The notes under the pieces: model-generated
The model's database searches: none
Told to the model about the DNA's origin: nothing
Seen by the model: the letters and a program-made list of their open reading frames with translations, nothing else
In this document: positions 47,891 through 61,380 of the stretch, piece by piece
Layout of the letters: the number at the start of each line of letters is the position of its first letter
Position numbering within the stretch: the stretch's first letter is position 1
DNA from: Eulemur rufifrons
Taxonomy: Eukaryota > Chordata > Mammalia > Primates > Lemuridae
Direction of reading: 5' to 3'
NCBI RefSeq assembly: GCF_041146395.1
Contig: NC_090997.1
Location: forward strand, 40,527,501-40,591,500
Length of the DNA stretch: 64,000 bases
Program-made: the position numbers and the translations under genes

Positions 47891-50800
47891 ATAATTTTAG
47901 TTATAGTATGTATAGTGTATGTATATATTTGTACTATATATAATAGTGTATTTTATGTATATTTTATGTCAATTTTATACTACATATATGTATGTGCATA
48001 CATAAAACAAAGCCAAGTAAGGAAGAATACAACTTCTATAAAATCTTCACAGTTTTTCAGAGGAGGAAAGACAAAGTTGGATATTTGTTGAGATTTTGAA
48101 GTCAGGTTTACAGTGGCTCTTTCAGTATGGGGTCTTGCTTAGAGATATGCAAGGTTTATGTAGTTTGCATAATACATTGGAACATCTGTTTTATATTTAA
48201 TAATTTTTACAAATGTATTTATTGTTTTTACACATTAAATATAACAAAAAATATCTAAAAATACAAATACATATGAAATTACATAGCTACACAAATCCTT
48301 CTTGTATCTTTTCTGGACAACCCAAAATATTATTTTATTTTTGTAATAGAACTGTCGCTTGGAGAAAAAAGAAAAGGTCCTAAGAAGGGTAATTCACTTA
48401 CCTAAGTAATAACCTAAATCTCTATCTATAATAAATGGGACATTTCATGTCTTCTGATGAATGATTTCGTAAGTGCTATTATTTAGTAAGTACTATTACT
48501 TAGTAAGTAGTACTCTGCTGGCTGGGCATTATGCATGTCTATCCTACCTCTTTATCCACCTTCACTCCCAGGAAGCTTATTCCACCTGTGCAATGCATTT
48601 TTCTTCAAAACAGATAGAGCAAAGGGTTGATCTTATTGATAATTTTGTTTCCCTTATGCATAAATTCGGGGTTGAGATCCTTCTTGAATTTCTAAATTAC
48701 TCCTGAAATTTGGAGAAGGCTTTAGGTCAATTGATGCCACAACACTTCTAGAGATCAACACTCTGCTTTCTTTAAGAATTTTCTTCAGAACCATCCAACA
48801 AGCCACCTGCCTTTTTAAGTTTTCAAGTCAACAAGTATTTATTAACTATCTTTTATATAATAAGTACTATTAGGAGATTTGGAAGATCATTGCCTTTGGA
48901 CCATTTTCTGGCTAACTCCTTGACCTTAAATTTGGTTTAAAATAATATAAATAGAGCAACATGGAACACAGGTAATCAACAATAAATTATAATAGAAATA
49001 GATAAGAAGGAAAATACCAAGTTAAATCATCAGACATGTGTTTATCAGGCTCTGCACAGAAAAGAATTTGAGGTGAAGATTATTGTGCATATAGAAAAGC
49101 TGATTGATTCTTAAAATAGTGTTTATGAAGAACCTAAAGTGATTGTTGCTTCTAATGCACTTTATTGACATCCTGAGTTTTAGTTTGTCAAGCTATCTGC
49201 CTGCTCCTACAACAACAATCCTAGAAAATATTATTTTTAAAATAGAGAAAATCTTAATAAAGAAAACATGTGTGGCAAATAATCCCAGCCAATGTTTAAA
49301 TACATACTTATCTTTAGAGGATTCAAACAATAGAGTTAACATGTAATTCAAAATATCCACACACCCAAAATAATCCTTGTCAACTGCTTTTGTGTATCTT
49401 TCCAGAAAACAAATTCTAACCATGCACAAATATAGAAAGAGTAATCCATTATTTTCTTTTCAAAAAATGGTTATTTTTTGAATAGGTGATATGTTCAACA
49501 GGTTCAAAATTTAAAAGATACAAACAAATAGACAATGAAAATGTCTCATTTACCTTGTCCCTTAAATTTATTCCTATATTTGGGTAATTAGTGTACCAGT
49601 TATTGTGCATACTTTCAGAAATGTTTTATGAATATATATGCAAATGTATATATGTCTGATGTCATCTCATAAACATCTGAATGTTGCATTTTTTTAATCT
49701 TATAATAAGCAGGATTTCTTCAACTCTTCACCTGCTCTGGCCAAGCTTCTAGGTGTTTATCATTAAAGCTCTTCATTAGCTCCTTGTTTTTTCCCTTTAA
49801 AAACTCAGGAGGAAAAATAAATGTCGGAAAAAAAAACCCTTTTGCATACATTTTTTCTTGTAAGACATTGGAAGTACACAATTTAAGCAATTATTTAAAA
49901 TGCAATGTATTGATGGCAAAAACCTGACTTGAGGTCATTTTCATATTTAGAAATGTCTAAACATTTTAGTTAACCCTAAATTTAACAAGTTAAAAAACTT
50001 TATGTGTCTGCTTGAAAAGCTAATGCATCCCCACAGTTGTATTAGTATTAATAGGTACCTAGATAAAATTAGATTGTATTTGGAATTTTGTGTCTAGTTC
50101 CAGGCACTATCATTTCAAAGGTATACTTCATTAAAGCAAAATTATACATCTAGAAGAGGCTAATCTGAATAAGAATTTCCTGGGAAATCAGACTACAGGA
50201 GGATTGTATTCTAGGACTAGAGGGTTTGTGTTTTTGGAGTAGATGAGCAGGGAGAAGAACATGCATATAAGCTTCAAATATGTGAAGGGCTCCCATGCTG
50301 AAGAGTTATTGGATGGATTCTGAGCTTCTTCTCAAGAACTGTTTATCAGACTGGTCCAACAGGGAGCAATATACTCAGGAAGTGACTGTCCTCAAAAGCT
50401 GAGATTGCTAACCACAATTATGTAAAAGTTTCCCTAGAGACAAACAAGAAATCCCAACTTTTCCTGGGGCAGGAAAGGAGAAAAGCAGAAAGAGAGGGGA
50501 GTCCATAAAAGCATGAAGTCTTGGGAAAACTCTGCCTTCAAGTGATGTTGATGGGAAAGGGTTAAAAAGAAGTTTGTTCCAGAGTGAGGACCTTACAGGT
50601 TATTCCTACCCCCATACACCCTCCCTCACCACCAACAACAGATTCCTTTCTCAAGATTAGACTTAGTTTTGTGTTTTTCTTACTAAACTTCTCCACTGTC
50701 TTTGAGAATATGCCTAACTTTTCACTCTGTTGCCAATATTTTCCTAGGAGGAAATTCAGCTAACATTGGGATTGTTGATGGGTGCCAATGTGAGATCTGA

Positions 50801-53800
50801 TCACCATAATTTCTCACTATGATTTCTTTTGGAAGGTATCCAGGTTGATATTTTGTGACATCTACTCTTCCCAATGTTCTAAAATGACTCCATTGTGGCA
50901 TTGCAATAGATTTGTCTATCTAGCATATAAGTAAACATTAAAAAAGTATGATAATGGTTTATAGTGAGCTAGAAAAATTGTTTATGGCACTTTTAAAACC
51001 AGAAAGGCTGCATTTTAAAGGACTCAAGCACAAGAGGAAATGAAGAGATGTGCTAAGATTACTTGAAGGCGGCCTTATCTCTGAGGGAAAGGCTTTATGA
51101 GCAAAGCCTGTTCACTGCAGCTGGGGTGGCTTGGAAAGCTCAAAGAAATGCAAACAATGGAAAGTCAACAATCATAGAATGCGGTTAGGGATCTCCAGGG
51201 TGGAATTAGGAGGTACAATAGGAAGTGTTTATGTACAAAAGGAAGTTTTGTAAATGGTTTTGACATTGACCATGGGATTTCAATAATTTTAAGTTTATTG
51301 GAACATAAATTGTACATAAGTGGAAAAACTAATAAATGCTCTGTGGCTCTGTGATCAGTGACCCTACTAATAATATCTTAAATGTTAAATTTGCATTTAA
51401 CATAATATTGTGTAGGTAAAATCTTCAGCTTTAGAGGTTTGTTATTTTCATTATATAGGTTTCAACAATATATAGCTCAAGGTCAGTATATAGTTTTTTT
51501 GTTGTGTATTGAAAGAGATTGCAGGATCTTCTGAAATTTCTAAAATCACTTCATTATCTAAAAAATTCTATATGAAATTATTAGATGGTATGCAATTCAG
51601 TAGAACTTAAGTTTGAAAATTACATTGACTCTATTTCAAATTGAAGGTACAGTACAATTTAAAATAAGAAGGCAATGTAAGACATTAGCATCAATATAAG
51701 TTCCGCCACATGTGCCAGAAAAATAATTCAGTATAAGCACCTCAGTTAAATTTTAAGCCATTAATCCAGATATTTGGCCTACATAACATCAAACATCCAA
51801 TTGTACTAAGTAATTGATACTTTATGAAAATAATTATTTCTTTAAGACAGATACATATTCTGATCATTTGTTTAATTTTGGTGTTACTATATCTATGTGA
51901 ATAAAAATTGCTTAACTGTCTTTTTCTTGACATAAATTTATTGGGAAACTAAATTATTTGGCTTTTAGTGCATACATGAACTCTGCATTTTACTTTATTT
52001 TGTAGATCCAATCTCTATTTCCTTTTATTATATACGATGGATATAATAGTGTTTACTAAGCATTAAAAGATGCGGTGTGCTAATTCCTATAACATAAACT
52101 TCTTCTCACATTAAATACTGGGTAGAAATTCACATCTCTAATGTTATTTTTGTCAGGTCATTTCCTCTGGCTTTAATAACCACTATGAAATATTTAAGCA
52201 GTTTGCTTCATGTTCATCAATAGTCAACCACTGTCTAAAATTCCTGACGAAAATTCATTAGTGGCCTTCTTAAATAACTATTAATAAAATGTCAATAGGC
52301 TTAAACTTTACTGAACCTGAGTTTTGCTCTTTGTCATCATTCCAAATCTAATTTGACTTTTGCCATAATAAGTTCCCTTCCTCTCAGGCACAAACCCGCA
52401 TTCATTTCCTTTTTTCAGGACTCTATCAATATGTTACTCTTAGCTATAATGTACCCAGTGCAGTCAGTTTGTACTTCATCAATGAAAGAAGTCATTTATT
52501 CATTTCATAAAAATGATTTATGGATGAGAACTTTAAGTACACAGCAAGGCAAAAATAAGAGAATAACAGTTTGGGCCATGAATGCAGGTGCTGTTTAAAA
52601 CTCTCCAGTGCTTTGTACATAAAGAGAACTTTTACATGCTGTAAGAGATTTCACGTTTTGCTAAGTGGGTCTGATTATGCCTTGAAGAATACTGTTCCTC
52701 AGGTTCAAATTCTCAACAAATATCTATATTCATGTGGAGAAAGAAAGAAAGAAAAAAGGAGGTTCTTATTTTTATGGCACAAGTGGTGCTTATAGCATCT
52801 GTAGCTGTCAACTTGAAATTAAAACAAGAAATCTGTTTGCATGTGACAAGCTTAAATCAACTCCAAAGGATGTCCAAATTGGACAGAGCCTTGATTTTGT
52901 CACCATGGTCCCAACATTTCAGTTTAGATTAAGAACAGATTCATGTTCTATTGTGTCTCTGGAAGGAGTTACTTTTCTTTTCCCAGCTGCTGAGAAAGAA
53001 ATAGTGACTAACATTAATTACCATTACACTATTCCACAACAGAGAGAGCTACCCTGAGGCACAGAAATTAATTTGCCCAATTCTTAAGAAGACAAATAAT
53101 ATACCTTTTGGATTTTTTAAGGCTGTGCTAATAGGTATAAGTTAAAAATAATATAATATAATGTATTATAGTATATTTTTCACATTAATAAATTATTTAT
53201 ATTGTACTGAATAGGACTTAGATACCTGGGAAAATTTTTATTTAGAAAACTGTTTTCTTTCCTATACAAAAATAATCACTTCTATTACTTACGGAAAATT
53301 CTTTTTATCTTAAATGATCACAGTATTTGCTAATAAATTTTATTTTAGATTTGTTGCTTTGGATTAACATGCCACACCAAAAAAAAAAAAATACAAAAGT
53401 AAATTTGATCACTGCCCAAGGATAAAAGTCTAGATTTAACACATTCTAAAAATCTAAAATTATTTAAAAACATAGCCACATCTGAAGATAAAGTGAATGT
53501 CTTTCTCCTAAAAGACAAAGAAATGAATAATCTGAACCCTGAGGCAATAATCTGAAAGTGGCCTGAAAGTATTTGAACTCTTTGCTCAGGAATATTAGAA
53601 CCATGAGGACTTTGCCAACCCGCTCATCCTTTCACAGACGTAAGTACGCAGTAACTGACGTTTGTGTTTCCTACTCTACTTACATTTGGAGAAGAAAAAT
53701 ATATTGTCATCATTTGAGACACCCTGGAGTAGTGGAAAGTGTAGATTTTATATGTGCCCTTGTGTCAATTATTCACTTCAGGGAATTGTGAGGATTTGAA

Positions 53801-53997
53801 ACAGCAATATAGAATTCTAGCAAAGGCTAAGGTCTCAAGAAATGCTTACCTAACCTGATCTAAAATCTCACATTTATTCATTCATTTACTTATTCCTTAA
53901 TAATTAGATAATATGCAATTCAGAAAAACATATTAGTTGTTATATTGATAACATACAATTACATATTATATGTTATTTTATATATAATTAATATAAT
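47891..53997. other. Unassigned sequence, about 6 kb
   Basis: The longest stretch without recognisable features. It includes a TA/TG-rich tract near 47905-48005, a possible MIR-like scrap at 48825-48880 ('caagtatttattaactatct'), and a possible old L1 3' UTR piece at 49470-49720 ('ggttcaaaatttaaaagata'). An open frame at 52734-53057 has no recognisable domain. No exon can be supported. Confidence 0.35.
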
Positions 53998-54171
53998 TTG
54001 TTATAGTAGTTAGGATATGATGCTGCAATAAAAAAATAGATCCCAACATTTTAGTAGCTTAAAACAATAGACTTTCATTTCTTTCTTATTTTAAGATCCT
54101 ATTCATTCAGACAAGTAATTTAGGATCCAGGCTGTCACCAGCCATGTCATCTTTAAACCTGACTATTAAAA
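53998..54171 (+). repeat. Possible old dispersed repeat interrupted by an L1
   Basis: 'agtagcttaaaacaatagac' and 'tttcatttctttcttatttt' echo the start of several LTR-like mammalian repeats (…gtggcttaaaacaacaaagg…). Too short and diverged for a family call. Confidence 0.3.
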
Positions 54172-55352
54172 TCACCCAAGATTAATTCACAATGGGTAAC
54201 AGAGTTAAATCTAAGGCATGAAACTATAAGAATTCTAGAAGATGAGGTTGGAAAAACTTTTCTAGATATTGGCCAAAGCAAAGGATTTATGAAGCAACAA
54301 CAAAAATAAATAAATGAGACCTGATCAAATTAAAAAGTTCTGCACAACCAAGGATACAATCAACAGAGCAAACAGAAAACCTACATAATGGGAGAAAATA
54401 TTCCCATGTTATACATCCGATAAAGGCCTGATAACCAGAATCTATAAAGAACTCAAGCAAATCAACAAGAAAAAAATCAAATAACCCCATTAAAAAGTGT
54501 GCAAAGAACATGAACAGAAACTTTTCAAAAGAAGATAGACTAATGGCCAAACACATGAAAAAATGCTCAACGTCTCTAATCATCAAGGAAATGCAAATCA
54601 AAACCACAGCAAGATATCATTTAACTCCAGTGAGAATAGCTTTTATCAAAAAGTCCCAAAACAACAGATGCTGGAGAGGATGTAGAGAGAATGGTACACT
54701 TAAACACTGTTGGTGGGACTGTAAACTAGTACAACCTCTGTGGAAAGTATAATAGCGTGGGAGATACCTCAAACAACTAAAAGTAGACCTACCATTGGAT
54801 CCAGCAATCCCACTACTAGGTATTTACCCAAAGGAAAAAAAGTCGTGTTATAAAAAAGACACTTGTACTAGAATGTTTATAGGAGCACAATTCACAATTG
54901 TAAAGATGTAGTATCAACTCAAGTGCTCATTAGTACATGAGTGGATTAATAAAATGTGGCATATGTATATCATGGAGTACTGCTCAGCCACAAAAAGGTG
55001 ATATAGTATCTTTTGTAACAACCTGAATGGAGCTGGAGGCTATTCTTCTTAGTGAAGTATCACAGAAATGGAAAAACAAACACCACATGTACTCAAATAA
55101 TAAATTGGAACTAATCAATCGATCAACACTTATGTGCATATATGGTAGTAAAATTCAAGGGAAATCAAGTAGACGGGAGGAGGGAGAAGGGGATAGGTAA
55201 ATTTACATCTAATGAGTACAATGCATCCTAATTGTCCGAAGAGCACACTTATAACTTCAACTCAAACTGTACAAAAAGAAATTATGTAACCAAAACTTAA
55301 GCACCCCTGTAAGATTTTGAAATAAAAAAATGAATACAAATAAATAAATAAA
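54172..55352 (+). mobile_element. 5'-truncated L1 LINE, strepsirrhine-lineage type
   Basis: Plus-strand ORF2 C-terminal region ('gcatgaaactataagaattc', 'gagacctgatcaaattaaaa'; translated [20 protein letters not shown] and [14 protein letters not shown]), then the 3' UTR and an A-rich tail ending near 55352. Frames are broken by stops and indels (for example after 54752). It has no inversion, unlike its relatives at 17 kb and 32 kb. I could not find clear target duplications. Confidence 0.85.
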
Positions 55353-55827
55353 ACATATCTACAAGCATACTTCCTAAGAATAAGAAAAAGAAGAAAAGAA
55401 AAGATCACCCTAAGAGTTGCTCTCCCCGTTGACTGGGAAGGGAAAAGAGAACAGAAAAGCACATGAGAGATTTTTATACTCCAGCTCTGGAACCCAGATT
55501 CTATCCATTAGAATTCAGTCTCATGGCCCCAACTAAGGCAAGAGAAGCTGGGGAGTACACTCAGCTGTGTGTCCAAAGGGACAGATATCAGATTTGGGCC
55601 TCTGCCAAATCGAGTTTAGAAAAGCAAACCAAAAAAAAACTACAAATCTGTTTAAACTAAAATTCTGGATCTTGCGTTACTTCTTAGTAAGAAGGAAATG
55701 TTTTTTTTCTTTTTTTTTTTTGCAATACTAATTATTATTATTACTATGACTGGCAAACATAAATGCACAAGCACTAAATAAATGTGAGTCATGTGCTCAA
55801 GAGACTGTACAAGAGACAGTGAAGTAT
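55353..55827. other. Unassigned sequence
   Basis: No gene or nameable repeat. A T-rich tract lies at about 55701-55721. Confidence 0.35.
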
Positions 55828-56066
55828 AATAGTTAGGAATGCAGAGTCCATCATGTGCCTGGGCTGTGCAGCTTCTTGTTCTGTAACCTTGGGTGAATTA
55901 CCCAACCTCTCCTAGTGTCAGCTGTCTTATCTATAAAACAAAAATTATAATACTACCTACTTCATTAGGATGCAGTGCGATTAAATGAGTTACACATAAA
56001 GCAATTAGGACAATTCTTGGTACACAGTAAGTGTTCCACAAGTTCATAATGTTATAATAAACACAG
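55828..56066 (+). repeat. MIR SINE
   Basis: Nearly full-length MIR in plus orientation: 'tatagttaggaatgcagagt' hints the tRNA-like start, then 'ctgtaaccttgggtgaatta', 'cccaacctctcctagtgtca', 'atgagttacacataaagcaa' and 'cttggtacacagtaagtgtt'. Confidence 0.85.
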
Positions 56067-56684
56067 TGACTGCTTTGCTCATGGAGCCTCTATTTTAATT
56101 CCTTGCTACAACAGTTTTCACATCTTTTAAACACAAGGAATTGTAAACGAAGTGCAAAGGGATTTCAATTCCAATTCAATTAGCCAGTGAGTTCTGTGAT
56201 TTTTTTCAAGTTCCTTTTCATTTCTAAGGCAGAATGAGAAACTCAAGGATGAATGAAGAACACTAGAGGCAGTAAGTAGCACATTCAACTCAGCCACTCA
56301 TATAATGTATTTCTTACCTTACCTCCATCCTCCTCACTAGAAAGGAAAGGTTAGACTGACAGAAGAGTAAAAGAAAGAAATTGTGTGGGGAAGTAGAGAA
56401 ATTATGGCATTTCTTGGGATCTAACCCAATAGTCGTTCTGAAGTGCAGCATGGGATGAGGGAGGGATGCGGGAACAGTGTGAGAGTGAGCCATTATGCTG
56501 ATGATGGGTGAAATTCTAAGATACCCTTGACAGGCTGTAAAACAGGTCCAAGCGCAAAAGCTCATAAACAGCAGGCACTGAGATTCCTTAGCACTGCCAC
56601 TCATATTAATAGCCGGTTACATCTATAAATGTGGCAATCAGAAAAACCCAGTCCAGATTCTGCCCCTCTCTCTCTTTTGTTGCT
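56067..56684. other. Unassigned sequence
   Basis: No gene or nameable repeat. Confidence 0.35.
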
Positions 56685-58015
56685 GTTCTTTTTAACAGCT
56701 TTATAGAGACATAATTCACCTACCTGTAAATTCACCTTTTTCAACGTGTATAATTCAGTGTTTCTCATATATTCACAGAATTGTGCAACCACCTCCACTA
56801 TCTAATTCTAGAACGTTTTATCACCTGAAAAGAAACTCTGCAACTGTTAGCAGTCACTCCCCACATCCCCTGGCAACTACTAATTTTCTGTCTATCTCTA
56901 TGGATTTGCTTATTCTGGGCTTTTATATAAATGGAATCTCATATATGTGGTTCTTGTGACTGGCTTATTTTACTTAGCATAATGTTTTCAAGGTTAATCC
57001 ATGCCGTAGCATGTATCAGCACTTCATTCCTTTTTATGGCTGAATAATATTCTGTCGTAGGGATATGCCACTTTTGTCTATCTGCTCATCAGTTGGTGGA
57101 CATATGGGTTGTTTCCATTTGTTGGCTATTGTGCATAATACTTTTATAAATATTCATGTATAAGTTTTTGTGTGGAGATATGTTTTCATATCTCTTGGAC
57201 ATATACCTAGGATTGAAACTACTTGGTCATATGGTAACCCCATGATTAATTTTGAGGCATTGCCAAACGATTTTCTAAAGAAGCTGCATCATTTTACATT
57301 CACAACAGCAATATATGAGGATTTCAGTTTGTCCACATCTTTACCAATGCTTGCTGTTGTCTGTTTTTTTTTTTATTATAGTTATCCTAGTGGGTATAAC
57401 GTGGTCTCTCATTGTGGTTTTTATTTGCATTTCTCTAATGACAATGATGTTGAAAATCTTTTTGTGTGCTTATTGATCATTGGCATGCCTTTTATAGAGA
57501 ACTGCCTATTCAAATCTTTTGCCTATTTTTCAATTGGGTTTTTTTATTGTTATGAGTAGTTTTATAATCTAGATACAAGTCCCTTATCAGATGTATGATT
57601 TACAAATATTTCCTCCCAGTGTATTGGTGGTTTTTTCACTTTCTTGATGGGATCTTTTGAATATAAAAGTATTTAATTTTGACTATTTCTAATTTATCTA
57701 TTGTTTTTACTTATGGTTTCATATCTAAGAGACCGTTGCCTAATCCAAGGTTATGAAGATTTACTCCTATGTTTTATTCTAAGAGTTTCATAGTTTTAAC
57801 TCTTACATTCAGAAGCTGATCTATCTTAAGTTAGTTTTTATATATGGTGTGAGGTAGGTATCCAACTTTGTTCTTTTTCATGTGGATGTCTAGCTGCTCC
57901 TGCACCATTTGTCGAAGACAGTTTTGTGTTTTTTTCCTTGTTGAATCATCTTGGCACTCTTGTCATCAATCAATTGATCAGAAATGTAAGGGTTTATTTA
58001 TGAATTCTACCCCTC
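56685..58015 (-). repeat. Ancient L1ME-type LINE 3' UTR and ORF2 end
   Basis: Minus-strand L1 in order: 'aacagctttatagagacata', 'gcagtcactccccacatccc', 'tttttatggctgaataatat', 'ggttgtttccatttgttggc', 'tgcatttctctaatgacaat', 'aagtcccttatcagatgtat', 'cctaatccaaggttatgaag' and 'gtgtgaggtaggtatccaac'. Old and interrupted; the plus-strand frame 57170-57559 is only an antisense shadow. Confidence 0.88.
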
Positions 58016-58239
58016 TATCTTGCCTCTAATATTATTAATAAACCTGAAAGACTGAGAGGAGAGAAAATGAGTCCAGGCAATAAAAATTCTCCAGGTGAAT
58101 ACAGCACAACTGACCAGCTTTGCCTTATGTTCTGTGGAATGTTTGGTAGGCTATCTATTGACAGGCACCAGATAATGGAAATAGATACTTGAATGTCACC
58201 AATGACCTTTTACAAGACAAACTAAATTGTCACTTTTTT

Positions 58240-58450
58240 GGTGTTGTCACCTGATGTTTGACATTACTTTCTACCTCTCCTAGAAACTTGGCTTTGTTCC
58301 CTTTCCACCTTTCTGGCTGTTCTTCTTCAGTCTACTTGGCTAACTTATTTTTTTCTCTACTAATCCACACCTTAAAAATTGGTTGATAGGGCTCTATTCT
58401 TCATCCTCTCATTTTATTTTAAGACTTTTGGTTGCTATCCAATATCCATT
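58240..58450 (+). repeat. L2 LINE fragment
   Basis: 'ttccacctttctggctgttc', 'ttcttcagtctacttggcta' and 'gggctctattcttcatcctc' correspond to the L2 segment '…ctctggctgctccttctcagtctcctt… gggctcagtcctcggccct'. Confidence 0.65.
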
Positions 58451-58489
58451 ACTATCCGTTTTGCTAATATCAGAAGCTCAACTTTTAGC

Positions 58490-58835
58490 TGGACACGTTG
58501 CTTCAAAAATAAACAGCCATATGTCCCAACTTCCCCTGCACTTCACTCTGACTAAATTCTAAATTTATGTGACTAAATTCTGGCTAATAGTATGGAAGCA
58601 AAATTGTTGTGTGAACCTGGGAAATTTCTTAAAACATTAGAGTATACATTCTTGTTTTGTTCTTCCTCTTGCAATGCAATGGGGATGGCTGGAGCCCCAG
58701 TTGCCATCTTGGACTTAAGGATAAGAGCCACACCCAACAAATGGCAGAATAGAGAACATGAAAGAGGCTGGGTTCCTGATGACATTATGGAGCTGCCATA
58801 ACATTCCAAGCCAGTATTCCAGGACTTTTATTTTT
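58490..58835 (+). repeat. Diverged MaLR-like LTR fragment
   Basis: 'tgtgactaaattctggctaa', 'gccatcttggacttaaggat', 'gaggctgggttcctgatgac' and 'attatggagctgccataaca' resemble the middle of old MLT1-class LTRs. The element shares the 'ctggctaatag' landmark with the element at 24917-25528. Confidence 0.5.
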
Positions 58836-59646
58836 TGGAAGAGAAGGAAAAAGGGCTTTTTTACCATTTTTAAAACATGACCATTTGGGAATTTTAAAAA
58901 TTCTATCTAGCAAAAACTTTCTAAAGGCCATACAATCATCAGACACTGAAAAAATATTTATTGTGCTTCTACTACCCATCTTATAGTGTGCCAGGTATTA
59001 TGGGATGTAGTGGCTGTCCTAATGATGTCCAGAGCCTATCTGGGGCAACATGCATGCATATATACATACATAACTCCCCAGGTGGTTATTCCTAGTAATC
59101 ATATTATAGAAGATGTGCACTGTTTCAGGGCAATATGAACAGTTAATCTTGTCAAAGTTTCAAGGAAGCTTCATGGAGAAGCAATATTTTTATTGAGACT
59201 TGATAGATTTTGTGAACAAAAGAGAAAAATCATCTTAGAGGATGTGGGGTTAACAAATGTACACATGTGAAAGTTCATCGTTAGTTTAAAAAATGAGTTA
59301 TTAGGTGTGGTTAGAGAAAAGGCTAGTATGTGTATGTAACAGAGAAATAGAGAGAGAGAGAGAAGAGAAGAAGAGGCAGAGAGAGCTTGGGGAGGAGCAG
59401 AATATCAGAGCAGAAATAAGCAATATAGGGTATTTCAGAGAAACAGGAAAATGTGGGGTATTGCATGTCAAATTGAGAATTTCTGGTTTAGCTTATAAAA
59501 AAGATAATCAAAACATGGTCCAGGTCCTTAAGTAAACTCTAATTTTGGCTGCCTAAAGTACTATGATGAGAAAAATCCTGAATCTGCAAGTGAGCTCAGC
59601 AAAGAGTGACACAAAGTATTAGAAATGCCTTCATTAGCTTGGAACA
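58836..59646. other. Unassigned sequence with a GA-rich tract
   Basis: No gene. A purine-rich (GA)n-like tract lies at 59340-59395. An open frame at 59305-59535 runs through that tract and is not convincing. Confidence 0.4.
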
Positions 59647-60158
59647 TGTGATGGTTAATTTTATGTGTCAATTTGGCTGGGCCACAGTGCCCAGATATGT
59701 GGTCAAGCATTATTCTAGATGTTTCTCTGAGGGTGATTTTGGATGAGGTAAACATTTAAATCTGTAGACTTTGAACAAAGTAGATAGTTCTCCATAACAT
59801 GGATTAGCCTCATCCAATTTGTTGAAGGCCTGAATAGAATAAAAGACTGACCTCCCCTGAGCAAGGCAGAATTCTGAGTCTCATGCTTTTGAATGTGAAC
59901 TGCAATATCAGCCTGGGTCTCCAGACTGATGGCCTTTGAACTTGAACTACAGCATTGGCTCTTCTCTGAGTCTGCAGCCTAATGTCCCACCTCATGAATT
60001 TTAGACTTGTCACTATCACACTTCATAATCTCATGAGACAATACCTTAAATATGTCTTTCTCCCTCTTTCTTTCTCTCTCTCTCTCTCTCTCTCTCCACA
60101 CACACACACACACACACAGCCTATTGGTCCTGTTTTTTGGTAGAACCCTAATACCAGA
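59647..60158 (+). mobile_element. ERV-L (MLT2-like) solitary LTR
   Basis: Begins 'tgtgatggttaattttatgt', then 'gtgtcaatttggctgggcca', 'gtgcccagatatgtggtcaa', 'ggattagcctcatccaattt', 'ggcctgaatagaataaaaga', 'ctgacctcccctgagcaagg', and near the end 'cctattggtcctgttttttg' + 'gtagaaccctaatacca'. It carries an expanded (TC)n(CA)n tract at 60066-60118 in the region where related LTRs have (TC/TA). No internal viral genes. Confidence 0.85.
60066..60118. repeat. (TC)n(CA)n compound microsatellite inside the LTR
   Basis: A pure pyrimidine block followed by about eleven CA units. Confidence 0.9.
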
Positions 60159-60194
60159 GGATAGAGCGTTAGAACATGAAGAATTATAAAATGT

Positions 60195-60300
60195 TTTGAA
60201 CCTTGACAACATTTAGAGGTAGGTGTTATTATTACCCTTGTTTTACATATGAGGATAACTAAGACAAAGAGAAATTAAATGACATGAGCCTGGAACTTTG
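60195..60300 (-). repeat. MIR SINE fragment
   Basis: 'gaggtaggtgttattattac', 'ccttgttttacatatgagga' and 'aagagaaattaaatgacatg' match the complement of the MIR core. Confidence 0.6.
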
Positions 60301-60689
60301 GCTGTGGGGGGCTAAAGATAATGCCCTTCCTGGAGGCCACCCATCTTTTCAGCATACTCCTGCTGATGTAGTTTTAGGGAAACAAGTTGTTGAAGGCATT
60401 AAGCTACAACCTGCCATGTGATGGACTTGAGGTTTCTTTGGAAACTCCATGCCCTGAAAAACTCAGTAGCCATGCCAACTATTTGCTTTCAGTCAGTTCC
60501 ATGTGTAGCCATAGTCAAAGGCCAGGATTAACAGACAGGATTTTTTCAACCTAAGGATTCCAGTCTTTTATTTTCTGGTCTCTATGTGATCAACCAGTGT
60601 AGAAACTTATCTCCATTTATTTCATAAATGGCCATTGCTTCAAGTCTTCTGAAAAAAGGTGAATTGGGGTGGGAAGATGACTTCTAAGA
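60301..60689. other. Unassigned sequence
   Basis: No gene or nameable repeat. Confidence 0.35.
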
Positions 60690-61380
60690 AATCCTATTGG
60701 CTTTATCTTCAAAAGACATGCAGGCTCCAACCACTTCTTATCTCTCCACTGGTACGTTCTAATGCAAGTCACCATGGTCTCTCTCCTAGATACTGCAATA
60801 TCTTCCCAACTAGTCTTTTTGCTCCACCCTTGCCCCTATATTGACTACTATCAAAACAGATACAAGAGATACGTTTATACTTTAAATCAGATCAATTACT
60901 CCTCTGCTCCAATTCTTCAAAGGCTCCCAACCTGAGCAAAGGCCAACATTGTCAGAGTGGTCCACAAGGCTACACAGAGTCTGTTTCCATTCACATTAAT
61001 TCTTGGGCTTTACATACTCTTTCTAGTCACGCTGGCCTCTGCCATTCCATAGACCCACCTGGCATACCTCAAGATCTTTCACACTGACTAATCCCTCCAC
61101 CTGAAATGCTCCCTACCCAGAGAGCCATGGGGCGGAGGGTGCTCAATCCTGCAACTCTTGCAAGTGTTGGGATAAACGAATCAATAGGGACTACCCTACC
61201 CACCCTATTTAAAATGACACCACTTTACTCCACCTTATCTTGTCTGTCTTTCTGTCTTTCTTTCCTTTCTTTTTCCTTCCTTCCTTTCTTCCTTCCTTCC
61301 TTCCTCTTTCCTTCTTTTCAATAGCACTTGGAAACATTGTAGGCACTCATTAACTGTTTGCTAAATGAGTACATATACTT
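60690..61380 (+). repeat. L2 LINE fragment with a CTTT/CCTT tract
   Basis: Long L2 in plus orientation: 'agatactgcaatatcttccc' (L2 'attactgcaatagcctccta'), 'actagtctttttgctccacc', 'cagatcaattactcctctgc', 'ccacctgaaatgctccctac' (L2 'ctgcctggaatgctctt') and 'aggcactcattaactgtttg'. The pyrimidine tract is at 61242-61318. No intact frame. Confidence 0.8.
61242..61318. repeat. (CTTT)n/(CCTT)n simple repeat
   Basis: About 75 bases of pyrimidine with shifting tctt and ttcc units. Confidence 0.88.

Noticed and set aside
52734..53057. 107-codon frame, possible small gene
   Set aside because: Begins in an AAAG-rich tract and has no recognisable domain or promoter.
57170..57559. 129-codon plus-strand open frame
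   Set aside because: Antisense to an ancient L1ME-type element. The composition follows the L1 3' region.
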